Positions 1 through 8,809 of a stretch of DNA of 64,000 nucleotides are shown in pieces. Source of the DNA: Colwellia demingiae (lineage in GTDB: Bacteria > Pseudomonadota > Gammaproteobacteria > Enterobacterales > Alteromonadaceae); NCBI RefSeq assembly GCF_007954275.1, contig NZ_VOLT01000001.1:1-64000 (forward strand), in the 5' to 3' direction. The notes under the pieces are model-generated. The model was not told the origin of the DNA, made no database searches, and was given only the letters and a program-made list of their open reading frames with translations. The position numbers were made by a program, and so were the translations under genes. Position 1 is the stretch's first letter. Each line of letters opens with the position of its first letter.

Positions 1-493
1 TGCTTTGGCGCTTTTGAGGACAATCTAGCGCGGATCTCATCGTGGAGCTGGGCCTAATATATTGGGTAACCAACAAAGACTCCGAATACATTAGCGCAAA
101 CCAACTACGTTATCGATATTATTACTTGCAATATTGAGGCGGACCATACATTCCGCCCCCAATAGAGTTACAAACTACAAATTTATGACCAAAATCATTT
201 AGGCACTTCGCAGTAACAAAATGATAAAAACTTTCAGTGGTGACTACAACCTACTCATACTTTCATATAAGTTTAATGCTTCGAAGTAATCTAAGGCCAT
301 GGTATCAGTATACAAATGAGTAAATATTTCCAACAAATTTAGTAACATGTCCATGTACTACTAAATCAAATAAATCACGGTTAATTACTATGACTAGTTC
401 CATATCATTATCCGAATTCACAATATCGTGACCTTCGATACGTAGTTTAGTAAGAATACGTTATTAATATAATAAGTTAGTTCGAATAACCGC
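1..493. other. Leading non-coding stretch
   Basis: No convincing gene is seen. A short open stretch at about 18-134 on the plus strand ends in a stop but lacks a start and resembles no family I recognise; it may be gene debris. A small hairpin (GGCGGA / TCCGCC) lies at 138-157. The minus-strand operon that follows ends at 494, so this is its downstream flank. Confidence 0.5.
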
Positions 494-1765
494 TTAGTCG
501 ATGTTATGTAAAGCATCATATTTTTTATGAAAAATGACAGATGCTGTGCAACCATCACCTTCATTATTTTTGATACTGAATTCCCAGTGATATTTTTCAC
601 AAATATCCCGAACAATATTTAAGCCAATACCAAAACCTTCATAACCACGAGGTTGCGAATCAAGACCAACACCATTGTCAATAACATCTATTCTTTGTGG
701 AGAGATAAATAAATCAACCTGTCCTTCAACACTACAATTAATGGCATTTTTTAATAAATTGTTAATGACTGCCGCAAATAATAAAGGCTGAACGTTAAGA
801 CTAAAGTCACTTTGTAGATGTTGATTAAAATTAACTTGGTTAGCTTGTATGGTTGATTCAAGGTCTTTTATTATTTCTTTAATATATACATCTGAAATAT
901 CAACATTGGTGGTCGCGGCATCTTCATTTCTCGCAAGTAACAAAAAGGTATGAACTAACTGTTCCATTTCAATGACAGCATTATCAATTCTGTTAGATTG
1001 CTTTTGGACTTTTTCATCTTTTAATCGTCTTAAGATACTTATGCCACCACGAATGACCGTCATAGGAGTACGTAGTTCATGGCTGACATAACGAGTAAAA
1101 GCTTGTTCTCTCATAAACGTATCTCTGATCCTACTACGATAACTATTGATACTCGTTAACATCTGCACTAACTCTTGTGATAACTCTCCATCAACAGATA
1201 ATGGCGTATACTCTTCATTATCACTACTTTCTAATTTATCAGCCAAGCTTGAAAATGGCATACTAATACGCTTAGCCATTTTTATAATAAAGAGTGCTGC
1301 AATAATATAAATGAATAATCCAAATCCAAATATCGCAGTTTGAAAAATGGCGAATTCTGTATCGCCCCATTCAATCGCATCTATATCTTCCAACGCGTAA
1401 ACAATAGTTAGACCTTTTTCTGTCATAGCTTGCATTGCAAACACACTATATTCATGATCATCTTCAAAATGAAAGATGATACTTCCCTGCCAGGTTTCAT
1501 TGATTCTTCGCTTTATCGAAGAGGGTAAAATATCATATTGATCATATATTTTTAACATAGGGTCAATTTGGATTTCGCCCTTTAAACCTTGGCTAAATAA
1601 CTTAAAGTGGTAGGGTGAAATTAATGCTAAGCGGCGTTCACTACTTTTATTTTCAGTGTATAGAATTGCGTTATTAAAAATTGCACCATAAAAAACTAAC
1701 AATACCATAGCTCCCAATAAGTAAACTCGGATAATTTTACTACTCATTGGTTTAGCATTGTTCAT
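494..1765 (-). CDS. Sensor histidine kinase (OmpR-partner type)
   Basis: Inner-membrane sensor kinase of 423 residues. Membrane segments lie at about 12-36 and 139-163, enclosing a periplasmic sensor of roughly 100 residues that I cannot assign to a known fold. The H-box SHELRTP carries the phospho-accepting His229. The ATPase part shows an N-box (NNLLKNAINC, 335-344), DNGVGLD (363-369) and GFGIGL (377-382). It overlaps the upstream response regulator by 4 bp and is the last gene of a four-gene operon with two lipid-linked sugar transferases, so it probably senses envelope damage or cationic compounds. The signal is inferred; the kinase assignment is firm. It is paralogous to the kinase at 24300-25592. 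Confidence 0.93.
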   Translation of the reverse strand: MNNAKPMSSKIIRVYLLGAMVLLVFYGAIFNNAILYTENKSSERRLALISPYHFKLFSQGLKGEIQIDPMLKIYDQYDILPSSIKRRINETWQGSIIFHFEDDHEYSVFAMQAMTEKGLTIVYALEDIDAIEWGDTEFAIFQTAIFGFGLFIYIIAALFIIKMAKRISMPFSSLADKLESSDNEEYTPLSVDGELSQELVQMLTSINSYRSRIRDTFMREQAFTRYVSHELRTPMTVIRGGISILRRLKDEKVQKQSNRIDNAVIEMEQLVHTFLLLARNEDAATTNVDISDVYIKEIIKDLESTIQANQVNFNQHLQSDFSLNVQPLLFAAVINNLLKNAINCSVEGQVDLFISPQRIDVIDNGVGLDSQPRGYEGFGIGLNIVRDICEKYHWEFSIKNNEGDGCTASVIFHKKYDALHNID

Positions 1766-2436
1766 TGTCCTACCACCAAGCGGTAACCTAATTTAGGTAC
1801 TGTCTCTATAATATTTTCTTTAAAAGGCTTATCTACCTTATGGCGAAGCTGATAAACATGTTTGCGTAATATATCTTGGTCAGGTAAATCATCAGACCAT
1901 AACAGCTCCTCTATCTCTTGACGCGAGACAACGTTAGGTGATTTTTTAACTAAGAGGCTTAATATTTTAAAGCAAATTGGTGTTAATTTTATTTCTTGCT
2001 TCCCACGCCACACTTGATGAGTGTTTATGTCTAGAGTAATAGGGCCACAAGTCAATTGAGTAATAAAACCTGAACCAGAATGTCGACGAGTAACACTGTG
2101 GATACGTGCCTCTAATAACTCCAAATTAAAAGGCTTTACGATATAATCATCTGCTCCGTGTCTGAGCCCTATTAACATATCACTATTAGTATCTCGTGCT
2201 GTCAGCATTATAATAGGGGTGTTATTTCCCTCGGCTCTAAGCTGCTTACAAAGGCTAATACCATCAAGCCCTGGCAACATAATATCGAGAATAATACAGT
2301 CAAACTTTTGTGACTGTGCTAACGATAATCCTAAATTTCCCGTAGCAGCATAATCTAGCTCAAAGTCTGATTCTTCAAAATAATCAAAAATCACTTCAGC
2401 AACACTTTGACAATCTTCTACCAATAAAATTTTCAA
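1762..2436 (-). CDS. OmpR-family response regulator
   Basis: DNA-binding response regulator of 224 residues: receiver domain (1-120) followed by a winged-helix effector domain (about 130-222). The receiver is intact, with acidic pair E7/D8, phospho-acceptor D51, T79 and K101. It is the partner of the kinase that overlaps its 3' end by 4 bp. It lies 37 bp after the ArnT-like gene and is probably transcribed with it from the divergent promoter near 4950, so the pair would be autoregulated if it binds there. It closely resembles the regulators at 25595-26266 and 14224-14895. PmrA- or QseB-like by length and context; the exact orthologue is not determined. Confidence 0.94.
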   Translation of the reverse strand: MKILLVEDCQSVAEVIFDYFEESDFELDYAATGNLGLSLAQSQKFDCIILDIMLPGLDGISLCKQLRAEGNNTPIIMLTARDTNSDMLIGLRHGADDYIVKPFNLELLEARIHSVTRRHSGSGFITQLTCGPITLDINTHQVWRGKQEIKLTPICFKILSLLVKKSPNVVSRQEIEELLWSDDLPDQDILRKHVYQLRHKVDKPFKENIIETVPKLGYRLVVGQ

Positions 2437-2473
2437 AAGATGATCCTTAATTGTACTAATTACATTGATTACG

Positions 2474-3913
2474 TTATTTGCACTTAAACAACAAACGATT
2501 TTTTGTTTGATTAGTTACCACACAAACTGGCGTTAAAGCACTTTGTAAGAGCTCAAAGTCACGTAAACTTATCGCAATAAAAAACGATTCGTCTGAGTTT
2601 AATAACATCTTTAGTTTGTCTTTATGTTCAAGCAATTGAGCTTGTCCTTTGGAATAAAATTGTGCGCTAAAAGGTCTTTTATTCCAATAATACAGTGGCG
2701 TATATTGCGAGAAAGTTCGATTAATGCCAAGTAATTCAGATTCACTCTTCTTATTAACTATCCCCAAACTTAATATCATAATAACTAACGCTATGATCGC
2801 TAATGAAATGAGAGCTAAATAGTTACTGCATTTTGTTAATCTACAGTTTAAAGCAACAAGTACTGCTAGCGCGCTAAAACCGGGCAATACATAAATAGGT
2901 AAAACATTGCCAGCTAAGGTAAATAGTAATAATGGCGATATTATCCAACATATTAGGTATTTATTAATTCCCAACGCTTTAAATTTATTTTGAGGTAAAG
3001 CAATTCCACGATACTTATTAACAATTAAGCCTATAACGACAAAGGACCATGGGCTAGCGCAAGCAAGCCAATACAGCCAAATAATGCCTCTTGGCTTAAC
3101 ATGGGCTGTGCCGTATAAGTCACCTTGCCATCCTGAAACAAGAAACCGCTGAATATGCTCTCCCAGTATGAAATATTCTAAAAACCCTGGCGTACGTATC
3201 TCAGCCCAAATATACCAAGGTAAGGTTAGCACCAAAAATACCAGCATACCGGTAAGCCAAGGTAACCGTTTTATTGCAACTTTAAAGCAACCTTGCCAGA
3301 CGCTCCAAATAACTAGTGCTATGCCAATCAGTGCAACTGCAACGGGGCCTTTAATGAGCATACCCAATGCCAAAGCGACAAAAAACAAATGCCCAGATAC
3401 CACTTTATCTTCTTGGCTATAGCATTGCCAATAACAAACCATGGCCAGAGTGTATGACATTAACAGAGCACTATCTGTCATGACCATACCTATAGCAATG
3501 ATAAAACCAAGGCTTGAAGTAAGTACTAATAGAGAAAAAATTGCACTATTTTTGTTGGTAAGTGATTTAGTAAAACGAAAAACAAAGTAACAGGTTAGTA
3601 AACCACAAACGAAATGTGGTAAACGTGCACTGAACTCACTAACACCAAACCAAGAAAAACTTAAAGCACTTATCCATGTTTGAAATGGCGGTTTCCCCCA
3701 AAAAGGAACATTATAATCAAATTGAGGAGTCACCCAATTATTGGTTTCATACATTATCCGAGCCATTTCACCATAACGTGCTTCTGTTGTGTCATAAAGC
3801 GGAAATAGGCCTAATGAGATAAACCTAATGACTATTAATGATAAAATTATTGTTGCAGCCCAAAATACTAATGACGAAATTATATTACTATCACGGATAT
3901 TTGAATCAACCAT
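2474..3913 (-). CDS. ArnT-like glycosyltransferase (PMT family)
   Basis: Polytopic inner-membrane glycosyltransferase of 479 residues from the ArnT/PMT (GT-C) superfamily. These enzymes move a sugar from undecaprenyl phosphate onto lipid A or another envelope acceptor on the periplasmic face. The first membrane segment (about 11-34) is followed by the family's acidic loop (YDTTEARYGEMAR, about 39-51), then WGKPPFQTW and about ten more hydrophobic segments. Its start overlaps the 3' end of the GtrB/ArnC-like gene by 8 bp, so the two are translationally linked. No aminoarabinose synthesis genes (arnA, arnB, arnD) are nearby, so the sugar is unknown. Family firm, lipid A as acceptor inferred. 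Confidence 0.87.
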   Translation of the reverse strand: MVDSNIRDSNIISSLVFWAATIILSLIVIRFISLGLFPLYDTTEARYGEMARIMYETNNWVTPQFDYNVPFWGKPPFQTWISALSFSWFGVSEFSARLPHFVCGLLTCYFVFRFTKSLTNKNSAIFSLLVLTSSLGFIIAIGMVMTDSALLMSYTLAMVCYWQCYSQEDKVVSGHLFFVALALGMLIKGPVAVALIGIALVIWSVWQGCFKVAIKRLPWLTGMLVFLVLTLPWYIWAEIRTPGFLEYFILGEHIQRFLVSGWQGDLYGTAHVKPRGIIWLYWLACASPWSFVVIGLIVNKYRGIALPQNKFKALGINKYLICWIISPLLLFTLAGNVLPIYVLPGFSALAVLVALNCRLTKCSNYLALISLAIIALVIMILSLGIVNKKSESELLGINRTFSQYTPLYYWNKRPFSAQFYSKGQAQLLEHKDKLKMLLNSDESFFIAISLRDFELLQSALTPVCVVTNQTKNRLLFKCK

Positions 3914-4916
3914 GTTTTTCTACCATCGAATGAGCTATGTCATTCTTTTCTTTATCCATAATTAAATAGATTGGACGAGCCTTAGCTTCAGCATAAATCC
4001 TCCCTATATACTCTCCTAAAATACCAATTGCTAATAATTGTACTCCGCCTAAAAATAACTGTATCAACATCATAGAGGGGTAACCAGCGACGACTTCACC
4101 ATAAGCCAACGTTTTTATCAAAATCCAAAATCCATAACAAAAAGCAGAAGCTGAAATTAACGCACCAGCCCAAGTCGCTATTCTTAATGGCTTAACACTA
4201 AATGCGGTTATACCTGACAATCCTAATTTAACCAATTGTAAAAATGACCATTTAGTTTCTCCAGCTACTCGTTCCGGGCGTTCAAAACTTATAGTGGTTT
4301 GTTTATATCCTGGCCAAGAAAGAATGCCTTTCATGTATCGGCTTCGTTCAGACAACTGCTTGATATCTTCAATAACTCTTCGGCTGAGTAATCTAAAATC
4401 TCCAACATCTTTTTGTAGTGGCACCTCAGATAAATGGTCAAGTAGTCGGTAATAAACGTGTGCTGTCCAACATTTAAATCTAGACTCACCAAGTCGTGCA
4501 CTACGTTTCATATTCACTACATCAAAGCCTTGGCGCCATGCTACCAACATTTTAGGGATCAGCTCCGGCGGATCTTGTAAATCAGCATCCAATAAAATGA
4601 TGGCTTGCCCTTTCGCATTATCTATCCCCGCAGTCATCGCAGCTTCTTTGCCAAAATTTCGACTCAAATTTATACACTCAATATTTGCATAATGACTATT
4701 TAAGTTAAGCATGACATCCCAGCTATCGTCAGAACTACCATCGTTAACATAAACAATTTCAAAGCTGTGATCAGAGAGTGTACTCAGTGTTTTTTCAAGT
4801 TGATGATGAAATATTGGTAACATTTCTTGCTCATTATAAACAGGCACTATGATACTTAGCGTTATTTCATTTTTAATTGGTGATTCATTATTTACAAGCT
4901 GCATTTGTAACTCCAA
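3906..4916 (-). CDS. Undecaprenyl-phosphate glycosyltransferase, GtrB/ArnC-like
   Basis: GT2-family enzyme of 336 residues that would load a sugar from a nucleotide donor onto undecaprenyl phosphate at the cytoplasmic face. The catalytic domain (about 20-230) has IIVPVYNEQE, VNDGSSDDSW, LSRNFGKEAA and the metal-binding motif DADLQDPPE. Two C-terminal membrane segments (about 245-268 and 280-305) are typical of GtrB, ArnC and DPM1-like proteins. First gene of the operon GT2-ArnT-like-regulator-kinase. Its promoter region is shared with the divergent GtrA gene and carries a symmetric pair of regulator boxes. GtrB, GtrA and an ArnT-like transferase together form a full make-flip-transfer set. 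Confidence 0.9.
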   Translation of the reverse strand: MELQMQLVNNESPIKNEITLSIIVPVYNEQEMLPIFHHQLEKTLSTLSDHSFEIVYVNDGSSDDSWDVMLNLNSHYANIECINLSRNFGKEAAMTAGIDNAKGQAIILLDADLQDPPELIPKMLVAWRQGFDVVNMKRSARLGESRFKCWTAHVYYRLLDHLSEVPLQKDVGDFRLLSRRVIEDIKQLSERSRYMKGILSWPGYKQTTISFERPERVAGETKWSFLQLVKLGLSGITAFSVKPLRIATWAGALISASAFCYGFWILIKTLAYGEVVAGYPSMMLIQLFLGGVQLLAIGILGEYIGRIYAEAKARPIYLIMDKEKNDIAHSMVEKHG

Positions 4917-4945
4917 ATATTTATTCTGGAGTTACTTTAAACCAA

Positions 4946-5017
4946 GTAAGGTCTAAAAAAAGTCACCACTTTTCTGTGATCATAGTGACACTTTTTAGAC
5001 CTTACTCGCGATAAGCT
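4946..5017. promoter_or_regulatory. Divergent promoter with mirrored 17-bp regulator boxes
   Basis: Two copies of the same element face away from each other: GGTCTAAAAAAAGTCAC on the plus strand at 4950-4966 and GGTCTAAAAAGTGTCAC on the minus strand at 4985-5001. Within each, the GTC half-sites are 11 bp apart, as is typical of OmpR/PhoB-family sites. Extended, they form a 20-bp near-perfect inverted repeat (4947-4966 with 4985-5004). In each direction a TTTTAG block is followed after exactly 13 bp by a -10-like hexamer (TAAGCT at 5012-5017; TAAAGT on the minus strand). Likely controls both the glycosyltransferase/two-component operon and GtrA. Confidence 0.65.
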
Positions 5018-5026
5018 GATCTTTTA

Positions 5027-5425
5027 TTGAAAGTCATTGATGTGGAAGTTATGCAGCAGTTCAAAAGGTTTTGTATTATCGGTGGCCTAGGCTTTATTGT
5101 TGATAGTCTATTTTTTGTATTTTTAAGTTATATATCTGACAATATAATGCTAGCCCGATTGTTATCATTTTGGGTGGCCGCTAGTTCCACTTGGCTTGGT
5201 AATAGAATTTATACCTATAGTCATCAACAGTTTACTCGTGTTATCCCACAATGGTGCAAGCATATGTTTGTCGCTCATTTATCGGGCAGTATAAATCTAC
5301 TACTATTTTGGTTCATGAAAGATATAACGGCTATTCCTATTGCTTTTTGTTTGGGTATTTTGGCTGGGTTATTTAGTAATTATTTTTTTTCTAATCGTTT
5401 AGTTTTTATAAAGACCTCTAATTAA
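5027..5425 (+). CDS. GtrA-family flippase
   Basis: Small four-helix membrane protein (132 residues from a TTG start; 124 from the ATG at 5051, which gives the more usual GtrA beginning MQQFKRFCIIGG). GtrA proteins are thought to flip undecaprenyl-phosphate-linked sugars across the inner membrane. Visible features are the N-terminal RFxxxGGLGFxVD signature, a WLGNRIYTY motif after the second helix, and the C-terminal NYFFSNRLVF typical of the family. Divergent from the GtrB/ArnC-like gene and sharing its regulatory region, so it probably supplies the flipping step for the ArnT-like transferase. No ribosome site clearly decides the start. Confidence 0.85.
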   Translation: MKVIDVEVMQQFKRFCIIGGLGFIVDSLFFVFLSYISDNIMLARLLSFWVAASSTWLGNRIYTYSHQQFTRVIPQWCKHMFVAHLSGSINLLLFWFMKDITAIPIAFCLGILAGLFSNYFFSNRLVFIKTSN

Positions 5426-5552
5426 TGCTCTCACGGGCAGATCATGAAACATTTCAGCGACATATTACATGTCAGACTCGCCGGAAATGTCACCTCTTAT
5501 TGACTTTATTTAAGGGTCAATTCATTTTAAATAAACTATGCGGATGTTATAT

Positions 5553-6629
5553 ATGAAACTGTTGAAAATTAGCTTAGTCACATTAAGTTGTGCCTTTTTA
5601 ATGAGCTGCGAAAACCCTGAGGGTATAGAAAATGATATTCAAATTAGAGACTATTCTAATATTTTTAGCCCTTTACCATCAAAATCAGTTTACCCCAATA
5701 ATAATCCTTACAATGACACAAAAGAACAGTTAGGCGAGTTTCTCTTTTGGGACCCTATCCTATCCGGCGATCAAAATACCTCATGTGCTTCATGTCATCA
5801 CCCAGATTTAGGCTGGGCTGACGGAAGATCATTCTCTATAGGCTCTGATGGTATTGGTTTAGGACCCGCAAGATATGGCTTCGAAATAACCGCGATCCAT
5901 AGTCCCACTATAATGAATGTTGCTTTTACCGGCACCGCTAATAATGAAACGAGTAGTGATTTTGTTTCAGGCGGATATTTTTGGGACTTAAGAGAAAATA
6001 CCTTGGAAGATCAAGCTTTAGGACCCATTAAAAATCCTGTTGAAATGCTTGGCTATAACATTAGTGCACAAGAAATTATGGCAAAAATTGTCGCTCGACT
6101 GCAAGGCATTCCTAAATATGTGGAATTATTCGAACAGGCATTTGCTGTAAGTAACGCTATTAACAGTGCAAACATAGTCAAAGCATTAGCAACATTTGAA
6201 AGAAAGATTACTTCGCCAAACACGCGCTTCGATCGATTTCTTTCTGGAGAGCAAACATTATTCTCTCAACAAGAAATAATAGGACTCAATACATTTATTG
6301 ATGGCGGCTGCACTCGATGTCATATGGGACCTATGCTTTCTGATAATCTTTTACACGTTGGAGAGGCCATTATAGGTGAGGATGTGGTTCGTACTCCGAC
6401 ATTAAGAAATATATCTTACACTGCCCCTTATATGCATGATGGATCTCGCGCTAGATTGATTGACGCAATAGCTGATTATGAAAATAGAGGTGATATTGAA
6501 GTTAACATTGGTGATGATGATTTCAGAGAAATAGAAGCCTTTCTGAAAACACTTAATACTGATGATTTTTATCGGGGAATACCTGATACTGTCCCAAGTG
6601 GTTTAACCGTTGGCGGCGATATTCACTGA
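5553..6629 (+). CDS. Di-heme cytochrome c peroxidase family lipoprotein
   Basis: Periplasmic di-heme protein of the CcpA/MauG family, 358 residues. The N-terminus is a lipoprotein signal ending in the lipobox LMSC, so it should be anchored in the envelope. Heme motifs are CASCH (residues 78-82) and CTRCH (253-257). The TPTLRNISYTAPYMHDG segment is typical of bacterial cytochrome c peroxidases and MauG. An upstream in-frame ATG at 5538 exists, but 5553 gives the compact signal peptide and has GGA about 8 bp before it. Whether it detoxifies hydrogen peroxide or oxidises another substrate cannot be told from sequence. Convergent with the cytochrome c fragments that follow. Confidence 0.88.
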   Translation: MKLLKISLVTLSCAFLMSCENPEGIENDIQIRDYSNIFSPLPSKSVYPNNNPYNDTKEQLGEFLFWDPILSGDQNTSCASCHHPDLGWADGRSFSIGSDGIGLGPARYGFEITAIHSPTIMNVAFTGTANNETSSDFVSGGYFWDLRENTLEDQALGPIKNPVEMLGYNISAQEIMAKIVARLQGIPKYVELFEQAFAVSNAINSANIVKALATFERKITSPNTRFDRFLSGEQTLFSQQEIIGLNTFIDGGCTRCHMGPMLSDNLLHVGEAIIGEDVVRTPTLRNISYTAPYMHDGSRARLIDAIADYENRGDIEVNIGDDDFREIEAFLKTLNTDDFYRGIPDTVPSGLTVGGDIH

Positions 6630-6715
6630 AAGAGTTAAAATAAACGGCAGTGGTTTACATATTTTATAGCCACTCCCGCTTATTGGATTTCACTTTTTAT
6701 ATTTTTTACCAAATA

Positions 6716-7114
6716 TTAATTCACGGGTAAAGACGTTAAATAAGCAGAAATATCAACAATATCTTCATCTGTTAAGTCATTTACAACACCTTGCATCATA
6801 ATGGTTTGACTACCCTTTCTGCTTTTCCCTTTAAAACCATGTAATTGACGTACTGTATAACTAGCAAAATTACCTATTATCGCTGGGGCAATGGTACTAC
6901 CGCTTAACTCCGTACCGTGGCAGCTAGCACAAGGAATAGTTTTACCATTACCTGTACTGACTAATTCCTTACCTCGCGCTAAACTACCTATCGGTGCATA
7001 ACTAATAAAAGTGCTATTTGGATTACGTTTTTTAACTTCAATTAAGTTATTAGGGATCTCAATAATACGATAACCAATAGCTTCTGTTGTAGGAGGCTCT
7101 GCAAAAAGTCTCAT
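6716..7114 (-). pseudogene. Cytochrome c, C-terminal half (3' fragment of split gene)
   Basis: A 132-residue frame with one heme-binding CASCHG motif and a C-terminal helix ending DISAYLTSLPVN, typical of c4/class I cytochromes. It has no signal peptide, so alone it could not reach the periplasm for heme attachment. Its ATG lies in ATGA overlapping the stop of the preceding fragment (7111-7698). Removing one copy of an 11-bp tandem repeat at the junction joins the two frames into one di-heme cytochrome c of about 325 residues. I therefore read this as the 3' half of a disrupted gene, though the ATGA overlap could still allow coupled translation. Confidence 0.8.
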
Positions 7115-7698
7115 ACGAGTATCATACGAGTATCATCAATATAAGTTTTGAGAACTTGAGACGTTTCAATAACCGTAGTGACATTCCTAGGCGTTAAATT
7201 GGAAAACCAATCACTAATTTCTTCTATTTCTGAATTAGTTAGCTCTTTAGCCATTCGGTTCATATGACCTGAATAATCTAATCTAGAGCCATCAGCAAAC
7301 GCATACATTTGAGCTTGAATATATTGGCTATCAAGACCAGCAAGCGTCGCTGATTCGGGATGTCCTGAGCCTGACGTTAAATGACAAGAAGCACACGCCC
7401 AAACTTTGGGTGCTTTACCATATTGTACAATAGCAGGCATTTTTTCATGCTGGTTTGGAAACCAATCTGGCGCACTAAATTTATCGTCTATTTGTTGCTG
7501 TGAGTAGCGCTTAGTACTTGCTATGACCTCAAATAACATAGGGTTGCTACTATAGATTTTATCAGTTGAGTCTATTGCAACGCCACGCTCAGGAGTAGAC
7601 CATAAAGGTGCTCCTGAAATTTGATTATCGGCACTCGAAGAGAAAGTTATAATGCTTGTAAGCACTATCAATAAGAACTGCTTATGTGATTTATTCAT
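7111..7698 (-). pseudogene. Cytochrome c, N-terminal half (5' fragment of split gene)
   Basis: 195 residues: a Sec signal peptide (about 1-23), a domain of unknown role, then a heme motif CASCHLTSGSGHPESA of cytochrome c type. The frame closes a few codons after an 11-bp tandem duplication. Without one repeat copy it would read straight into the second heme domain at 6716-7114. The fragment could still be exported as a monoheme protein. An unusual 16-bp inverted repeat sits 13 bp upstream of the start. The gene is convergent with the di-heme peroxidase-like lipoprotein and could act in the same electron path, which is inference from position. Confidence 0.8.
7112..7136. repeat. 11-bp tandem duplication causing a frameshift
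   Basis: The unit CATACGAGTAT occurs at 7112-7122 and 7123-7133, followed by a partial third copy (CAT). Because 11 is not a multiple of three, the extra copy shifts the frame of the minus-strand cytochrome gene and also creates the ATGA stop/start overlap. The start of the second fragment is 584 bp from the first start; subtracting 11 gives 573, which is divisible by three. Confidence 0.9.
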
Positions 7699-7710
7699 TA
7701 CGATTTACCT

Positions 7711-7747
7711 ATTACTTAAGTTATTCTGAGAGAATAACTTAAGTAAT
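7711..7747. repeat. 16-bp perfect inverted repeat upstream of the cytochrome c gene
   Basis: Arms ATTACTTAAGTTATTC (7711-7726) and its exact complement (7732-7747) surround a 5-base loop. It lies between the stop of the STAS-like gene (7809) and the start of the cytochrome gene (7698), both on the minus strand. There is no T-run after it on the minus strand, so it is a poor intrinsic terminator. An operator or RNA-level element is equally possible. Confidence 0.6.
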
Positions 7748-7808
7748 GTAATCAAAATGTCTAATTAATCGTTACAGTTTTAATCTTCTTGTAGTGATAT
7801 AAAATGTC

Positions 7809-8204
7809 TCACTTTTTATGAGCTAACAATTTGCTATTTAGCCATTTAAAGGCCTCTACTTCCGTTTCGAAAAAAGCGGTCTGAACATTTGTAAATTTAT
7901 CATAGGTTTGTTCTAACAATATATTTTGTAAGCTATTCGAACAAATTACTGCTTCAAATTTCTCATTATTTTTATCAGCCCAAGCATTCACCTTATCAAT
8001 CTCGGGCCAAATATCTGGTGTTCCTAATTCCCAAGACAATAAGTTTACCAAACAGGCCCATGGAGAATCATTAATTGTATTAGCTAATTCCTTATACTCT
8101 CGACAACACCTAACAGCTGTCTCAAAATTCCAAGCACCATCAGGGCGCATTATCAAAACCTGCCCAATAACTTCAAATTCAAATGAACCATGCTCTAAAA
8201 ACAT
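7809..8204 (-). CDS. STAS/SpoIIAA-like domain protein
   Basis: A 131-residue soluble protein without signal peptide or membrane segment. The alternating strand-helix pattern (an N-terminal hairpin around GSFEFEVIGQVLIMRPDGAW, a helix with an RCC motif, a central LVNL strand and a C-terminal FFETEVEAFKWLNSKL helix) resembles SpoIIAA/STAS-like proteins such as those that follow two-component or redox genes. No catalytic residues stand out. It lies between the cytochrome fragments and the HbpS-like gene, all on the minus strand, and may be part of the same unit. The fold assignment is by eye and moderate. Confidence 0.6.
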   Translation of the reverse strand: MFLEHGSFEFEVIGQVLIMRPDGAWNFETAVRCCREYKELANTINDSPWACLVNLLSWELGTPDIWPEIDKVNAWADKNNEKFEAVICSNSLQNILLEQTYDKFTNVQTAFFETEVEAFKWLNSKLLAHKK

Positions 8205-8283
8205 TACAGACTCTCATAATAGACACCCTCATCATGCTAAGTATAACCCATATTGAATATCACGAAGGTATCTATCCAGAGTA

Positions 8284-8766
8284 CTAGTTAAAGACTTTGC
8301 TAATCGCTTTTTTACCACAATTTTCTTCTATAATAGGATTTGGAGCGCCAGATAGGCCAATAGCACCCACTAATTCGCCATTGTGCATTAAAGGTAAGCC
8401 TCCCGTTAACAACAAGATATCATCTTCCATTTTTCCAAGTTGACTAAAGCCAGGTGATTCTGGTGCTCGACTTAGTTGAGAAGTAGGTATCTTTAATGTT
8501 GCAGAAGTATAGGCCTTTCTAAAACTAGTGTGGATAGAGTTAGTACCCGTTTTTTCACCGCGGTAAAAGTAAATGAGTCTACCTTGATCATTAACTACCG
8601 ACACTGATACCGGTATATTAATTTCGTTGCACTCGGCAATAGCTGCCTTAGCAATAGACTCTGCAATTGCGGTAGGAAGAAAATATTTCTTCGGTAACTC
8701 AGCTGCATTTACCGAAGTGATACTTAGAGCCATTAAAGTTAAGGTTAAAAAATTTTTCTTATTCAT
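8284..8766 (-). CDS. Secreted GlcG/HbpS-family protein
   Basis: 160 residues with a clear Sec signal peptide (MNKKNFLTLTLMALSITSVNA, about 1-21). The mature part has the GlcG/HbpS (Haem_degrading, DUF336) layout: VSVVNDQGRLIYFYRG, then helix A-A-A segments and the glycine-rich GGLPLMHNGELVGAIGLSGA near the C-terminus. HbpS in Streptomyces binds heme and senses redox stress; other members have no known role. Divergent from the Crp/Fnr gene with only 43 bp between starts, so the two promoters must overlap and the regulator may control it. Confidence 0.83.
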   Translation of the reverse strand: MNKKNFLTLTLMALSITSVNAAELPKKYFLPTAIAESIAKAAIAECNEINIPVSVSVVNDQGRLIYFYRGEKTGTNSIHTSFRKAYTSATLKIPTSQLSRAPESPGFSQLGKMEDDILLLTGGLPLMHNGELVGAIGLSGAPNPIIEENCGKKAISKVFN

Positions 8767-8809
8767 GTTTATCTCCTAATTATTTAGAGAACCATTTATA
8801 CTTGTTTTC

